A DNA stretch of 64,000 nucleotides, from assembly GCA_019636215.1 (NCBI GenBank), contig JAHBXZ010000005.1, positions 193,159 to 257,158 of the forward strand, given 5' to 3'. The stretch comes from Planctomycetota bacterium. Its GTDB lineage: Bacteria > Planctomycetota > UBA8742 > UBA2392. Position numbers and translations under genes: made by a program. The notes beneath the pieces are model-generated. The model had not been told where the DNA came from, ran no database searches, and worked only from the letters and a program-made list of their open reading frames with translations. Positions 1 through 8,209 of the stretch are shown here, one piece after another; within the stretch, counting starts at the first letter, position 1, and every line of letters starts with the position of its first letter.

Positions 1-532
1 CGAAGTTTGCCGCCACGGCGGCATGGGCACTGTTGACGACTTCGCGGTCAAAACGCAGCGCACCGCCGCCTACTTCCGCGCGCGGCAGCCGCATCACGGT
101 TTCAAACGCCATGGTTGTCAGCGGGTTGATCGTGATGCTGTCTTCGCCGCCAAGCCACTCGGCGTGGATGGCAACCCATGGCCGCCGGGGCGCGTCGAAT
201 GCCACCTCGGGGTTGCCCGCCGCGCCAAAATCGCGATAGCGCGCCGTGGGCCCGGGCCGCGCGACCACGACCAGCGGCCGGCCGATGTAATACTCATCAA
301 ACTCGACGGCGAAGCGCCCGGTGCTGTCTGTCCGCGAGCTGGAAATGCGGCCCTGGTTGCTGCTGAGGTCGCGGAACTGGGTCGCGTCGTAAATCTCGAT
401 GTCGCAGTGCGCAACCGGCGGATAGCCCACAGTGCCGATCAACCCGCCGAACGAACTGCGGTTGACTTCGTCGCAACCTGCCAGCAACGGCAGCATGAGC
501 ATCAACAGCAGCATGGTGCGCAGTTTGTTCAT
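1..532 (-). CDS. Lipoprotein with transthyretin/carboxypeptidase-regulatory-like domain (partial, runs off the window)
   Basis: The minus-strand frame from ATG at 530-532 is open to the window edge (177 codons, no stop). The N-terminus is a lipoprotein signal: MNKLR, a run of Leu/Met, then lipobox LLAGC. After it comes a segment (about residues 30-80, starting GTVGYPPVA) reading like a carboxypeptidase-regulatory or SdrB-type beta-sandwich that decorates surface proteins; I recognise nothing more specific. Its start overlaps the stop of the upstream zinc-ribbon gene by ATGA, so the two are probably translationally coupled. It presumably acts outside the cytoplasm, anchored in a membrane. The C-terminus is missing, so function cannot be judged. 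Confidence 0.75.
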   Translation of the reverse strand, partial: MNKLRTMLLLMLMLPLLAGCDEVNRSSFGGLIGTVGYPPVAHCDIEIYDATQFRDLSSNQGRISSSRTDSTGRFAVEFDEYYIGRPLVVVARPGPTARYRDFGAAGNPEVAFDAPRRPWVAIHAEWLGGEDSITINPLTTMAFETVMRLPRAEVGGGALRFDREVVNSAHAAVAANF

Positions 533-1257
533 GCCAGCACCGCCGCGGCTGCCAGGGCCGCCACCACCACCAGTGCCATCACCAGGCCCATGCAGCCTTT
601 GCGCGCCTCGGGTGCGGCATCGGCGCTCTGGCCGGGAATGCGCTTGGCTTCGTCGGGCACACCACCGGCGGTGCTGTCCAGGTGGCGCATCTTGTTCAGC
701 GCGGCATCCAGGATTGAACTCATGTTCGGGTACGCCTTGCGCGCGGCCTTCAGCGTTTCCAGCGCGCCGGGCGCGCCCGTTTCGGCCAGGTAGTCCGCAA
801 CTTCGGCGACCTGGTTCTCCTTCAGCCGGCCCTGGTCAATCATCGCGCACAGAAAGCCCGTGCCGCGGTCGTGCTTGAGCTCGCGATAGGCACTGGCCAG
901 CCGCGACATCGAAAGCCGCCCTTCGTTGATCCAGTCCGCCAGCAGGTCGGTGCCCGGGCCGCTCATGTCCGTCAGCGCGCACAGGGCGGTATTCACGGCC
1001 TCGCGCACACCGCTTTCCGCGCCGGTTTTCAACAGCGGCAGCACATGCGGGCTGCGCACCTGGCCGGCATCGCGCATGGCGTCGCGCATGCCGGGCTCGC
1101 CGGTTGCCATGCGCGCCCGCAGCGACGCCAGTTTGTCCGCCATGGCCGCGGGCGGAACAACCAGCGGGCGACCGCAGGCCTCGCAGTCGAATTCGTTAAC
1201 CTGTTCCGGATCAACGTGGAACTTGCGGCCGCAGATACATTCGACAAGGACTTCCAT
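529..1257 (-). CDS. Zinc-ribbon, HEAT-like helical, C-terminally membrane-anchored protein
   Basis: 242 residues. The first 30 residues hold a compact CxC...CxxC zinc ribbon (VECICGRKF, then DCEACGRPL), a pattern common at the start of planctomycete FHA and scaffold proteins. The middle is all helical with repeated alanine/leucine segments resembling HEAT-like repeats ('SPHVLPLLKTGAESGVREAV'). The last about 20 residues are one hydrophobic helix (MGLVMALVVVAALAAAAVLA), giving a tail-anchored topology with the body in the cytoplasm. It overlaps the following lipoprotein gene by four bases (ATGA). No catalytic motif is visible and the role is unknown; a scaffold or sensor role would be a guess. 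Confidence 0.75.
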   Translation of the reverse strand: MEVLVECICGRKFHVDPEQVNEFDCEACGRPLVVPPAAMADKLASLRARMATGEPGMRDAMRDAGQVRSPHVLPLLKTGAESGVREAVNTALCALTDMSGPGTDLLADWINEGRLSMSRLASAYRELKHDRGTGFLCAMIDQGRLKENQVAEVADYLAETGAPGALETLKAARKAYPNMSSILDAALNKMRHLDSTAGGVPDEAKRIPGQSADAAPEARKGCMGLVMALVVVAALAAAAVLA

Positions 1258-1293
1258 TTCGGGGCGGGAGTCTAGGGCAGGCGCGCCCCAAGG

Positions 1294-1947
1294 TCAAAAC
1301 CCGAATAACTGGCGCTGCCTCCCAAATGCGTGCAGCGCCGGGGGCACAACGGCCTGGTTGACTGGCAGTTCCGACGGGTGCACGCGGCGCGGCTTGAAGT
1401 GCCTCAACCGGGCGCCCACCACCGCGCCGAAGCGATCCACCAGTTCCTCGAACGACCAACGCAGGAAGGGAAACCTGTCGATTTCAAGCTGAGACAGGGC
1501 CTCGGCGCACAGCGATTCGACGTCGCGGTCAAAGCTCTCGCCATGAAATTCGTTGCGGCCGGCAAAGCGCCGCAGGTCACCATTGAACTGCGGCGAGATG
1601 TGCCAAAGCTCGTGAATCAGCGTGTTCAGGCGGTGTTGCGGCGGCTGGTCCAGAAACCGCGGCAGAAAGTACGTGATGTAGTAAAGAATCTCCTGCCCGC
1701 GCACCCGCACTTCAGGCCAGACCCAGGCATGCTTGCCGGCCACATGTTCGCGCTTGCCATGTTTGAAGCGCAGGCCGTGACACTCGGCGAACACGCCATA
1801 TCGGCTGCGGTTGCGGGCCTGGGTGATGCCATGGATGACCTGCGCCGGCCGCAGATGGGCAAGCCGCGGCACACGCTTGGCCAGCAGGTGCACCACCAGC
1901 GCCACGTCATCGGTAAGGTTGTAAGCAACCTTGGCAGCCATGGCCAA
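1294..1947 (-). CDS. Putative zinc metallopeptidase-like protein (HELWH motif)
   Basis: 217 residues. Residues 112-116 read HELWH inside 'LNTLIHELWHISPQF', a textbook HExxH zinc-binding/catalytic motif, followed by FNGDLRRFAGRNEFHGESFD, where the later His and Glu could supply the third ligand. The size and the soluble, basic C-terminal part resemble small SprT-like or 'putative phage metallopeptidase' proteins, but I cannot assign a family firmly. An in-frame ATG two codons downstream (1941) is an equally possible start. There is no signal peptide, so it is probably cytoplasmic. It lies 36 bases upstream of the zinc-ribbon gene on the same strand and may share its transcript. Confidence 0.65.
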   Translation of the reverse strand: MAMAAKVAYNLTDDVALVVHLLAKRVPRLAHLRPAQVIHGITQARNRSRYGVFAECHGLRFKHGKREHVAGKHAWVWPEVRVRGQEILYYITYFLPRFLDQPPQHRLNTLIHELWHISPQFNGDLRRFAGRNEFHGESFDRDVESLCAEALSQLEIDRFPFLRWSFEELVDRFGAVVGARLRHFKPRRVHPSELPVNQAVVPPALHAFGRQRQLFGF

Positions 1948-2066
1948 AGTGTATCAGGCCGCGCGACAAACCCGGCGGCGTGGGACGGGTGTGGAAATCA
2001 GGGCGAGTTTCAAGCCATCTTCCGTAACTCCCGCCCGTTAGGTTAGAGGCTTACCTGGAGAACCCC

Positions 2067-2864
2067 ATGATTCACGACATCAAGAGCCTTGCATTGGTTG
2101 ACGCAAGCAGTCTGATTCGAGAGCCATTGGAGGACATCCGGCGCCGAACAGGAGGGCGGGATCTCGCAATTCCTCCAATCTTCTTCGATGACCTACTGCA
2201 CCAGTCACGGCACCCTAGCCTCGGTACGCGAGCTCAGCGGGTGGCCAGAGTGCAGAGCCGCATACGTGCATACTCGCGGAGGGTAGCAGTGTTAGATTGG
2301 CTCGACTTCAGTGCTTCCGAGTTAACAACGTCCATCAAATTCTTCGAGCTCGCCTCGCCGGAAGAGTGCGAAGCCGCGTTCGCGCAGGCTGAAGAAACGT
2401 CGAAACCCGGTGACACGCTGGCCGTCAAGTTCTTTACGCAGAACGCCGAGCGATTTGCGCCTGAAATCCACGAACTACCCAGCGAGAATCTAGCCCTCAT
2501 CCGCGAATGGGCATGCAACGGGCGTGAACAGACGTTTGTTTCGCGTCTGGCCGCAGAGTGGTCCGCAAAGGTGTTCGACCTAGACACGTCAATTCCAGTG
2601 TCAGATCGAGTTCGACTCGCGAAGACAGGAACCTACTGCCGCATGACCATGCTCGTAACGTTGTTTGCGATTCAAGAAATTGGACTGACTGGCAATAATC
2701 GGACGTCCAAGCCTGAGCGACTCGTTGCCCGCTGGAACGACTTGGTTTACGCAATCTACGGCAGTCTCTGCGGAACTCTGGTCACCCACGACAACGAGCT
2801 TCGGCGCATTTATGAGGCGCTGCGTGAAGTACCAAGGTTCATAACTGCGCGATCCTTTGAATGA
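2067..2864 (+). CDS. Hypothetical PIN-like protein, atypical composition
   Basis: 265 residues, preceded by 'ctggag' eight bases before ATG. Acidic residues sit where a PIN nuclease fold would place them: LVDASS near the N-terminus, then WNDLVYA and TLVTHDNELRRI near the C-terminus, an arrangement seen in VapC-like or PIN-like RNases. The long central part is not PIN-like, so this is an inference, not a family match. The gene is clearly less GC-rich than its neighbours and uses more A/T-ending codons (acg, tca, gat, aat), which suggests lateral acquisition. No antitoxin-like partner is visible next to it. If the resemblance is right it would cleave RNA. Confidence 0.6.
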   Translation: MIHDIKSLALVDASSLIREPLEDIRRRTGGRDLAIPPIFFDDLLHQSRHPSLGTRAQRVARVQSRIRAYSRRVAVLDWLDFSASELTTSIKFFELASPEECEAAFAQAEETSKPGDTLAVKFFTQNAERFAPEIHELPSENLALIREWACNGREQTFVSRLAAEWSAKVFDLDTSIPVSDRVRLAKTGTYCRMTMLVTLFAIQEIGLTGNNRTSKPERLVARWNDLVYAIYGSLCGTLVTHDNELRRIYEALREVPRFITARSFE

Positions 2865-2957
2865 ACTCGTGTATGGTCTGCCGATCTTGAAGTGCGGCAA
2901 CATGCGAACCAGTGGCTTGACAGGCGCGAGAAAACGGAAAAGGGACCCGGTTTAGGC

Positions 2958-4493
2958 CTACTCCAGTGTCGCCAGCACATCGTCAAAGCTGCCTTCGTCG
3001 GCCAGTTCGCGGATCTTGGCGAAGTCCTGGTACAGGGTGCGGTCCTGCTTGAGTGGCTTGATGTGTTTCCGAAGCACTCCGGCAATGCCCTCTACCCCGC
3101 GGCCGGCTTTCATTGGCTTGTGGTAATCCAGCGCCAGGCGGCCGGCCAGCAGTTCGATGCTCAAGATGTCCTTCAAATTGTTCAGCACGTGGGCGGCCTT
3201 GAGCGCCGCCGTCACGCCCATGCTGACGTGGTCTTCCTTGTTTGCGCTGGTCGGGATGCTGTCCACGCTGGCCGGGTGGCTGTGAATCTTGTTTTCGCTG
3301 GCCAGTGCCGCGGCCACTACCTGCGCGATCATCAGGCCGCTGTTCAGGCCGCTGCCTTCGACCAGAAAGGGCGGCAGGTTGCTCAAATCCGGGTTCACCA
3401 TCTGTTCGGTGCGGCGCTCGCTGATGCTGCCCAGCTCGCTCATGAGAATCGCCAGGAAATCCAGCGCCTGGCTGAGCGGCTGGCCATGAAAATTGCCCGC
3501 GCTGATCACGTCGCCGTCGGCCGGAAACAGCAGCGGGTTATCGGTGACGGCGTTCAGTTCGTGCTCAAAGATCTGCTGCACAAACACAAAGCCGTCGCGG
3601 CAGGCGCCGTGCACCTGCGGCACACACCTTAAACTGTAGGCATCCTGTACGCGGGGGTCGTTTTCGCGGTGGCTCTCGCGAATCTCGCTGCCTTTCAACA
3701 GCGCCAGCATGTTGCGGCTGACCAGCGCGTGGCCGGGATGCGGGCGAATCCTGGCCACCCGGGCGTCAAACGGGCTGTCGCTGCCACGCAGGGATTCCAG
3801 CGTCAGCGCCGCCGTCGCATCGGCCAGCTTGATCCAGCGCCGCATGTCGCACACGGTGCGCAGGCCGATGGCCTGGATGATCTGCGTGCCGTTGATCAGC
3901 GCCAGGCCTTCCTTGGCCTTGAGCGCAACCGGTTTCAGGCCGGCCTTCTTCAGCGCGGCCGCGGCCTTGATCAGCTTGCCGTTGTAGTAGGCCTTGCCTT
4001 CGCCGATCAAAGTCAGCGCAATGTGCGCCAGCGGTGCAAGGTCGCCCGAGGCCCCCACGCTGCCTTTGCGCGGCACCCATGGCACCACCGGCGATTGCAG
4101 CAGGGCCAGAAACGCGTCAATCACTTCTTCGCGCACGCCCGAGTGCCCGGCGATCAGACTGTTCAGGCGCAACAGGATTGCAAGCCGGACGGTCTTGGCC
4201 GGCAGGGGTTCGGCCACACCGCAGGCATGGCTGCGGATCAGGTTGAGTTGCAACTGATCAAGGTCGGCATCCGGGATGCGCACGCTGGCCAGCTTGCCGA
4301 AACCTGTATTGACGCCGTACACCGGCTTGCCGCTGCGCAGCAGCTTTTCAACGAAGGCCCGCCCTGCCCGCACAGCCGCCCGGGCTTTGTTCGAGACCTG
4401 CACCGTGTCAAAGCCGCCGTGCACGAAGCGATCGACGGCATCCAGGGTCAGAGAGGCACCATCCAGCACCAGCGTTTGCGCATTCTTTGCCAT
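2958..4493 (-). CDS. hutH: Histidine ammonia-lyase
   Basis: 511 residues, the usual length. It converts L-histidine to trans-urocanate and ammonia, the first step of histidine breakdown, in the cytoplasm. The MIO cofactor triad A148-S149-G150 is intact in GSVGASGDLAPLAH. Family landmarks are present in order: YGVNTGFGKL (59-68), LIRSHACGV with the His typical of histidine rather than phenylalanine lyases (about 85-93), LALINGTQ, NFHGQPLSQALD, and DSIPTSANKEDHVSM with the histidine-binding Glu. No hutU, hutI, hutG or hutC is nearby, so the rest of the pathway must lie elsewhere, or the enzyme could serve another MIO-lyase role. Transcribed away from the next gene at 4608. Confidence 0.9.
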   Translation of the reverse strand: MAKNAQTLVLDGASLTLDAVDRFVHGGFDTVQVSNKARAAVRAGRAFVEKLLRSGKPVYGVNTGFGKLASVRIPDADLDQLQLNLIRSHACGVAEPLPAKTVRLAILLRLNSLIAGHSGVREEVIDAFLALLQSPVVPWVPRKGSVGASGDLAPLAHIALTLIGEGKAYYNGKLIKAAAALKKAGLKPVALKAKEGLALINGTQIIQAIGLRTVCDMRRWIKLADATAALTLESLRGSDSPFDARVARIRPHPGHALVSRNMLALLKGSEIRESHRENDPRVQDAYSLRCVPQVHGACRDGFVFVQQIFEHELNAVTDNPLLFPADGDVISAGNFHGQPLSQALDFLAILMSELGSISERRTEQMVNPDLSNLPPFLVEGSGLNSGLMIAQVVAAALASENKIHSHPASVDSIPTSANKEDHVSMGVTAALKAAHVLNNLKDILSIELLAGRLALDYHKPMKAGRGVEGIAGVLRKHIKPLKQDRTLYQDFAKIRELADEGSFDDVLATLE

Positions 4494-4607
4494 GCCGGAA
4501 CGTTAGCCACCACACCCGCAAACGCAATTGCACAGACTTGCCAGCCCGCAGTTGTCACTGCCCCGTTGGTTGCCGATCGGCGCGTAACAAGCTATGACGA
4601 AGCTGCC

Positions 4608-5246
4608 ATGACAGGCCCCAAACCCACAACCTCCGCCAAGCGCTCGATCGTCCTGCTGGTAAGGCCGGAAATCCTTGAAACCGCGCGCATGGAGCTTGCC
4701 GATACCGCAATCCTGCTGGTGAAAGCCGTCACCACCGTCAAGGAAGCCCTGACCAGCATCCCGGCCGCGCGGCCCCATTGCCTGGTGTTCCAGAACAACA
4801 TGGCCATGCCCCAGCACATTCTGGCGGCCAAGCAACTGGCCGATCTTTCGGCCTCGCGCAAGGTGCCGGTGGTGATCTTCGGCGGGCCGCTGGACCCCGC
4901 CCTGGACGAGAAAAAGGCCAACCTGGGCATCACGGATGTGGTTGACGGCGAATACAAACTGGCGCCGGTGCTGGAGGCCATCAAGACCGCAATTGCCCGC
5001 GTGGACAAGCCACTGCTGGAGGCCAAGGCCGCGCAGGAAGCCAAGGTGAAGGCCGCGCAACAGAAGCGCGAAGCCGACCTGCGCCGCCAGCAGATCCAGG
5101 AACGCCTGATGCGCGCCAGCCAGAAGCTGCAGGCCCTGCCGCCCGATTACGGGGCCGAACCGCCCGAACCCCCGCCACCGCCCAAGAAGCAGTTCGACGC
5201 CCAGGCCCTGCCCCAGGACGACATCGACATCCAGCCCGTCGACTAA
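4608..5246 (+). CDS. Receiver-like protein with coiled coil and proline-rich tail, function unknown
   Basis: 212 residues from ATG at 4608; the open frame extends far upstream but that part lies antisense to hutH, so the short start is preferred. Residues about 12-125 have the alternating strand/helix pattern of a response-regulator receiver (SIVLLVRPEILETARMEL..., HCLVFQNNMAM, VPVVIFGGP, ITDVVDGEYKLAPVLEAIKTA). The usual phosphoacceptor Asp is not evident: the strand ends FQNN. Residues 130-175 are a charged Ala/Lys/Gln/Arg coiled coil, and the tail is PPEPPPPPKKQ followed by acidic residues. A pseudo-receiver adaptor is plausible. It converges on and overlaps the LOG-family gene by four bases. 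Confidence 0.65.
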   Translation: MTGPKPTTSAKRSIVLLVRPEILETARMELADTAILLVKAVTTVKEALTSIPAARPHCLVFQNNMAMPQHILAAKQLADLSASRKVPVVIFGGPLDPALDEKKANLGITDVVDGEYKLAPVLEAIKTAIARVDKPLLEAKAAQEAKVKAAQQKREADLRRQQIQERLMRASQKLQALPPDYGAEPPEPPPPPKKQFDAQALPQDDIDIQPVD

Positions 5247-5938
5247 CGGGATTTGTCGTCGTGGCCGATGGTGCGGCCTTTCTTGGCCGGGCTCTTGCGG
5301 TGGTAATCCACGATGTAGCGCACGGCGTCGTCGACATCGCTGGTGCGGTGAAACAACTCCAGGTCTTCCGGGTTGATGTGCCGCCACTTTTCGCCCATCA
5401 CCTTCTGCATCCAGTCGTACAGGCCCTGCCAGTACTCCATGTTGAACAGCACGCAGGGGATACGGCGGATCTTCAGCGTCTGCACCAGCGTCAGCACCTC
5501 GAACATTTCGTCCATCGTGCCGTAACCGCCGGGCATGAAGATGAACGCGTCGCTGTACTTCACAAACATCACCTTGCGGATGAAGAAGTACCGGAAGTCA
5601 ATCAACGTCTTGGCGTAGGGGTTGGCCTCTTGCTCCATCGGCAGGTCAATCGCCAGGCCCACGCTGTCGCCACCGGCTTCGTGCGCGCCGCGGTTGCCGG
5701 CCTCCATCACGCCCGGGCCGCCGCCGGTGATCACGCCATAGCCTGCGGCCACCAGCTTCTTGCCGATTTCAACTGTGGTCTGGTACAGCGGGTCATCCGG
5801 GTGGGTGCGGGCGCTGCCGAAAATGGCCACACACTTGCCGACTTTGCTCAGGGTATCGAAACCCTCCACAAACTCGGCCATCACCCGAAACACCTGCCAG
5901 GTGTCACGCAGGCCTTCAATCACTTCCTGTTTGCGCAT
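5243..5938 (-). CDS. LOG-family protein (TIGR00730-type; cytokinin riboside monophosphate phosphoribohydrolase-like)
   Basis: 231 residues. The family is a Rossmann-like fold often misnamed 'lysine decarboxylase'; characterised members split nucleoside 5'-monophosphates into base and ribose 5-phosphate. The two signature motifs are present: ITGGGPGVMEAGNRGA (nucleotide binding) and MPGGYGTMDEMFE (PGGxGTxxE, catalytic). The conserved Arg/Lys in FRYFFIRKVMF precedes the second motif as expected. An N-terminal extension of about 40 residues is typical of the longer bacterial branch. The physiological substrate here is unknown. A candidate promoter lies at 6006-6033 on the minus strand. Confidence 0.85.
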   Translation of the reverse strand: MRKQEVIEGLRDTWQVFRVMAEFVEGFDTLSKVGKCVAIFGSARTHPDDPLYQTTVEIGKKLVAAGYGVITGGGPGVMEAGNRGAHEAGGDSVGLAIDLPMEQEANPYAKTLIDFRYFFIRKVMFVKYSDAFIFMPGGYGTMDEMFEVLTLVQTLKIRRIPCVLFNMEYWQGLYDWMQKVMGEKWRHINPEDLELFHRTSDVDDAVRYIVDYHRKSPAKKGRTIGHDDKSR

Positions 5939-6005
5939 GGGATGTTTCCGGTGACTTTAGGCGTTTGAATTGCGTGGAAACCCGGATTCGTCTGACGGGA
6001 CGGAA

Positions 6006-6033
6006 GTTATACGTTCGTCGGGGCTTATGAAAA
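6006..6033 (-). promoter_or_regulatory. Candidate sigma-70 promoter for the LOG-family gene
   Basis: Read on the minus strand: -35 TTTTCA (6033-6028), 16-base spacer, -10 TATAAC (6011-6006). It would start transcription near 6000, about 60 bases before the gene's ATG. Divergent from the thiL promoter at 6095. Confidence 0.35.
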
Positions 6034-6094
6034 CGGACGGAAACGCAGGCATTACCCACGTCACAACCAAAGAACACCACAATGGATAAAAGTT

Positions 6095-6122
6095 CTGACA
6101 CACCCCTGTCGAAGTGTATAAG
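6095..6122 (+). promoter_or_regulatory. Candidate sigma-70 promoter for thiL
   Basis: -35 CTGACA (6095-6100), 16-base spacer, -10 TATAAG (6117-6122), about 100 bases before the chosen thiL start at 6223. A start near 6130 would leave a leader of about 95 bases. I looked for a TPP riboswitch (conserved CTGAGA and ACCTGA blocks) in this leader and did not find it. The in-frame ATG at 6082 lies upstream of this promoter, which supports the later start. Confidence 0.45.
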
Positions 6123-6222
6123 CATGCCGGTAACGGACCGGCCGGAGGGGTCCAATTTGCTCGAACGCCATGAATCAGGCCGCCAAGGTGCGGCCGCACA
6201 AGAGTCTTCGCCCAGGGACACC

Positions 6223-7227
6223 ATGAAGCACGCCCCGAAATCCTCTGACGAGTTCGAGTACCTCAAGTGGATTCGTTCTGAGCTGCCCCCGGCCTCGCCG
6301 GACCTTGAAGTCGGCCCCGGCGATGACTGCGGCATCTTGCGCGTCGAGAAAGACCGGCTGGCGCTGAAGATCGACAGCATCCTTGAAAACACCCACTTTG
6401 TGCTGGCAAAGCCCGGTGTTCGCCAGCCTTCCACCATGGGCCCGGCCGCAACACCCGAAGAAATCGGGCGCAAGGCCGTAACGCGCTGCCTGTCCGACAT
6501 GGCGGCCATGGGCGCGACCCCCAGCACCTGCATGGTTTCGGTGACGCTGCACAAGGGCGCGCCTGTGAAGCTGCGGCAGGACCTGTTTCTGGGCGTCAGC
6601 AAGACCTGCGCGACCTACGGCGTGAACCTGGCCGGTGGCGACACCCAAAGCTGGGACGGCCCTCTCAGCCTGACCTGCAGCATGATCGGGCTGATGAACG
6701 GTGTGCGCCCCGCGCTGCGCGCCGGCATGGCACCCGGCGACGTGATCGCGATTACGGGTTCGCTGGGCGGCAGCATTCTGGGCAAGCACCTGCGGTTTGA
6801 ACCGCGCATTGCCGAAGGCCGCTTCCTGGCCGACAACGGCGTCAGCGCCATGATTGACATCAGCGACGGGCTGAGCGGCGACCTGACCCGCCTGTGCGAG
6901 GAATCCGGTGTGCGCTTCCCGGTGGGCGTTGACATCGCCGCCGAAGCCGTGCCTGTCAGCAAGAGCGCCCGCCGCCTGGCAAAGCTGGAAAAGGCCGGGG
7001 CGGAACGCGCCATGCACCATGCCCTGCACGATGGCGAAGATTATGAGCTGATGTTCGCCGTGCGACCGGGCCGCTGGAAAAAGATTGTCACCGAATGGCC
7101 GTTTGAGGCCCCCATCCGCGCCCTGGGCGTGGTGCGCAGCCTGGAAAAGGGCCAGCCGCTGGTTCGCATTCTGAAGAAGGGCGAGCCCGAGGCCTTGCAG
7201 GTCATGAGCTGGGTTCATCAACTTTAG
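6223..7227 (+). CDS. thiL: Thiamine-monophosphate kinase
   Basis: 334 residues from ATG at 6223, preceded by 'aggga'; an upstream in-frame ATG (6082) would add 47 residues of unconserved sequence ahead of the candidate promoter. ThiL phosphorylates thiamine phosphate with ATP to the cofactor thiamine pyrophosphate. Family landmarks in order: EFEYLKWIRSEL at the N-terminus, VGPGDDCGIL (metal/ATP-binding Asp pair, about 33-36), CLSDMAAMGATP, NLAGGDTQSWDGPLSL, MIDISDGLSGDLTRLCEES and HDGEDYELMF. This is the PurM/AIR-synthase-type fold. The C-terminal IRALGVV matches the usual final strand. No other thi gene is nearby. A hairpin follows the stop at 7249-7273. Confidence 0.88.
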   Translation: MKHAPKSSDEFEYLKWIRSELPPASPDLEVGPGDDCGILRVEKDRLALKIDSILENTHFVLAKPGVRQPSTMGPAATPEEIGRKAVTRCLSDMAAMGATPSTCMVSVTLHKGAPVKLRQDLFLGVSKTCATYGVNLAGGDTQSWDGPLSLTCSMIGLMNGVRPALRAGMAPGDVIAITGSLGGSILGKHLRFEPRIAEGRFLADNGVSAMIDISDGLSGDLTRLCEESGVRFPVGVDIAAEAVPVSKSARRLAKLEKAGAERAMHHALHDGEDYELMFAVRPGRWKKIVTEWPFEAPIRALGVVRSLEKGQPLVRILKKGEPEALQVMSWVHQL

Positions 7228-7248
7228 CGGCAAGTCCGGCATGGTTTG

Positions 7249-7330
7249 CGACGCCCGCCTTGCGCGGGCGTCGTGCTGTGTTCATCAAAAGGCGAAGATT
7301 CGCCTCGCTTGCACCGGCTGATGCCGGTGC
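7249..7330 (+). terminator. Hairpin cluster after thiL (possible terminator)
   Basis: Three successive hairpins lie in the thiL-tsaE gap: a perfect 10-bp stem with 5-base loop (7249-7258 with 7264-7273), a small 6-bp stem around 7290-7305, and a perfect 8-bp stem with 4-base loop (7311-7318 with 7323-7330). None is followed by a clear T run, so intrinsic termination is uncertain. The rest of 7228-7474 shows no convincing gene. Confidence 0.35.
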
Positions 7331-7474
7331 TGGTGTGTCAGGCATTGACGCGGCGCCAATGATTTCGGAAAGAGTTCGACGCCCCGCAGGCGGTGGGATA
7401 CAATTCACAGGCAGGCAATGGTGGCCCATGGAGTGGCCATTTAGAGCGTTTCCGGGCGGGGCAAGGAGAACATC

Positions 7475-7969
7475 ATGAACACCCTCCACTTGCTCAGTCC
7501 TGACCTGAACTCGACGATCCAGATCGGCAAAGTCTTCGGGCAGGTTCTTCCACGCGGAAGTTTCGTCGCGCTGGATGGCGTGCTGGGCGCCGGCAAAACG
7601 CACTTCGTCAAGGGCATTGCCTGCGGCCTGGATGAAGGCGGCTGGGCAGGCCTGCGCAGCCCCACCTTCACACTGATGTTGAGTTACCACGGCGGCCGTT
7701 GCCCGCTGCATCACATTGACTTTTATCGGTTGAACGAAGCACCCGAACTGCCCGGTGAAATCGTCGAGGCCATGAACACCGACCGCGACATCACGGTGGT
7801 TGAGTGGGCCAGCATCTGGCGCGAGGTGTGGCCCAGCCGGCACATCGCCGTGCACATGGAAGTGCTGGACGACAACCGTCGCCGCCTCGTCATCGAAGAC
7901 AACGCCGGCCTCAAGCCGCAACTGGAGAAAGCCCTGTCGGCCTGGGCCATTGAGCCCGCGCGGGCTTGA
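7475..7969 (+). CDS. tsaE: tRNA threonylcarbamoyladenosine biosynthesis ATPase TsaE
   Basis: 164 residues. TsaE is the ATPase that cycles the TsaB-TsaD complex during N6-threonylcarbamoyladenosine formation at position 37 of ANN-decoding tRNAs. The P-loop GVLGAGKTHFVKGIA (residues 35-49) follows the N-terminal strand as in the family, then SPTFTLMLSY, HHIDFYRLNE (family signature around the HxDxYR motif) and VVEWA. Length is normal. 'gggcaaggag' just before ATG is a strong ribosome binding site. The tsaB and tsaD partners are not in the window. Confidence 0.9.
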   Translation: MNTLHLLSPDLNSTIQIGKVFGQVLPRGSFVALDGVLGAGKTHFVKGIACGLDEGGWAGLRSPTFTLMLSYHGGRCPLHHIDFYRLNEAPELPGEIVEAMNTDRDITVVEWASIWREVWPSRHIAVHMEVLDDNRRRLVIEDNAGLKPQLEKALSAWAIEPARA

Positions 7970-8034
7970 CCCCGCATTGGCACGGGCTGTCGCCGCGCTA
8001 TGGTGCGGCCATGTGGTTTACACTTGCCACCGTG

Positions 8035-8202
8035 ATGAACGCGCCCGCCAACACGCCGGGCAAAGATGAATCCAGCCTGGAGCTGTTTTTCGGCATCATG
8101 GCGGTGTCAGCGCTGGTGACCAGTCTGCTGTGGCTTTACTTCAAGATTCGCAAGCCGCTGCCAGTGCCCGAGCCACCACCGAACAACGACAGCCAGGCCT
8201 GA
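8035..8202 (+). CDS. Small single-pass membrane protein
   Basis: 55 residues from ATG at 8035; in-frame ATGs at 8011 and 7966 are alternatives and none has a clear ribosome binding site. One transmembrane helix (LELFFGIMAVSALVTSLLWL) is followed by a positive stretch (KIRK) and a proline-rich tail, giving a cytoplasmic C-terminus. It ends seven bases before the DUF2330-type gene and may be its co-transcribed partner. No family recognised. Confidence 0.5.
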   Translation: MNAPANTPGKDESSLELFFGIMAVSALVTSLLWLYFKIRKPLPVPEPPPNNDSQA

Positions 8203-8209
8203 GGACCAA

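Noticed and set aside
6123..6222. TPP riboswitch before thiL
   Set aside because: Conserved CTGAGA and ACCTGA blocks are absent and thiL is not a usual target.
7260..7478. 72-codon ORF before tsaE
   Set aside because: It covers the hairpin cluster, overlaps the tsaE start, is Arg/Ala-rich and lacks a ribosome binding site.
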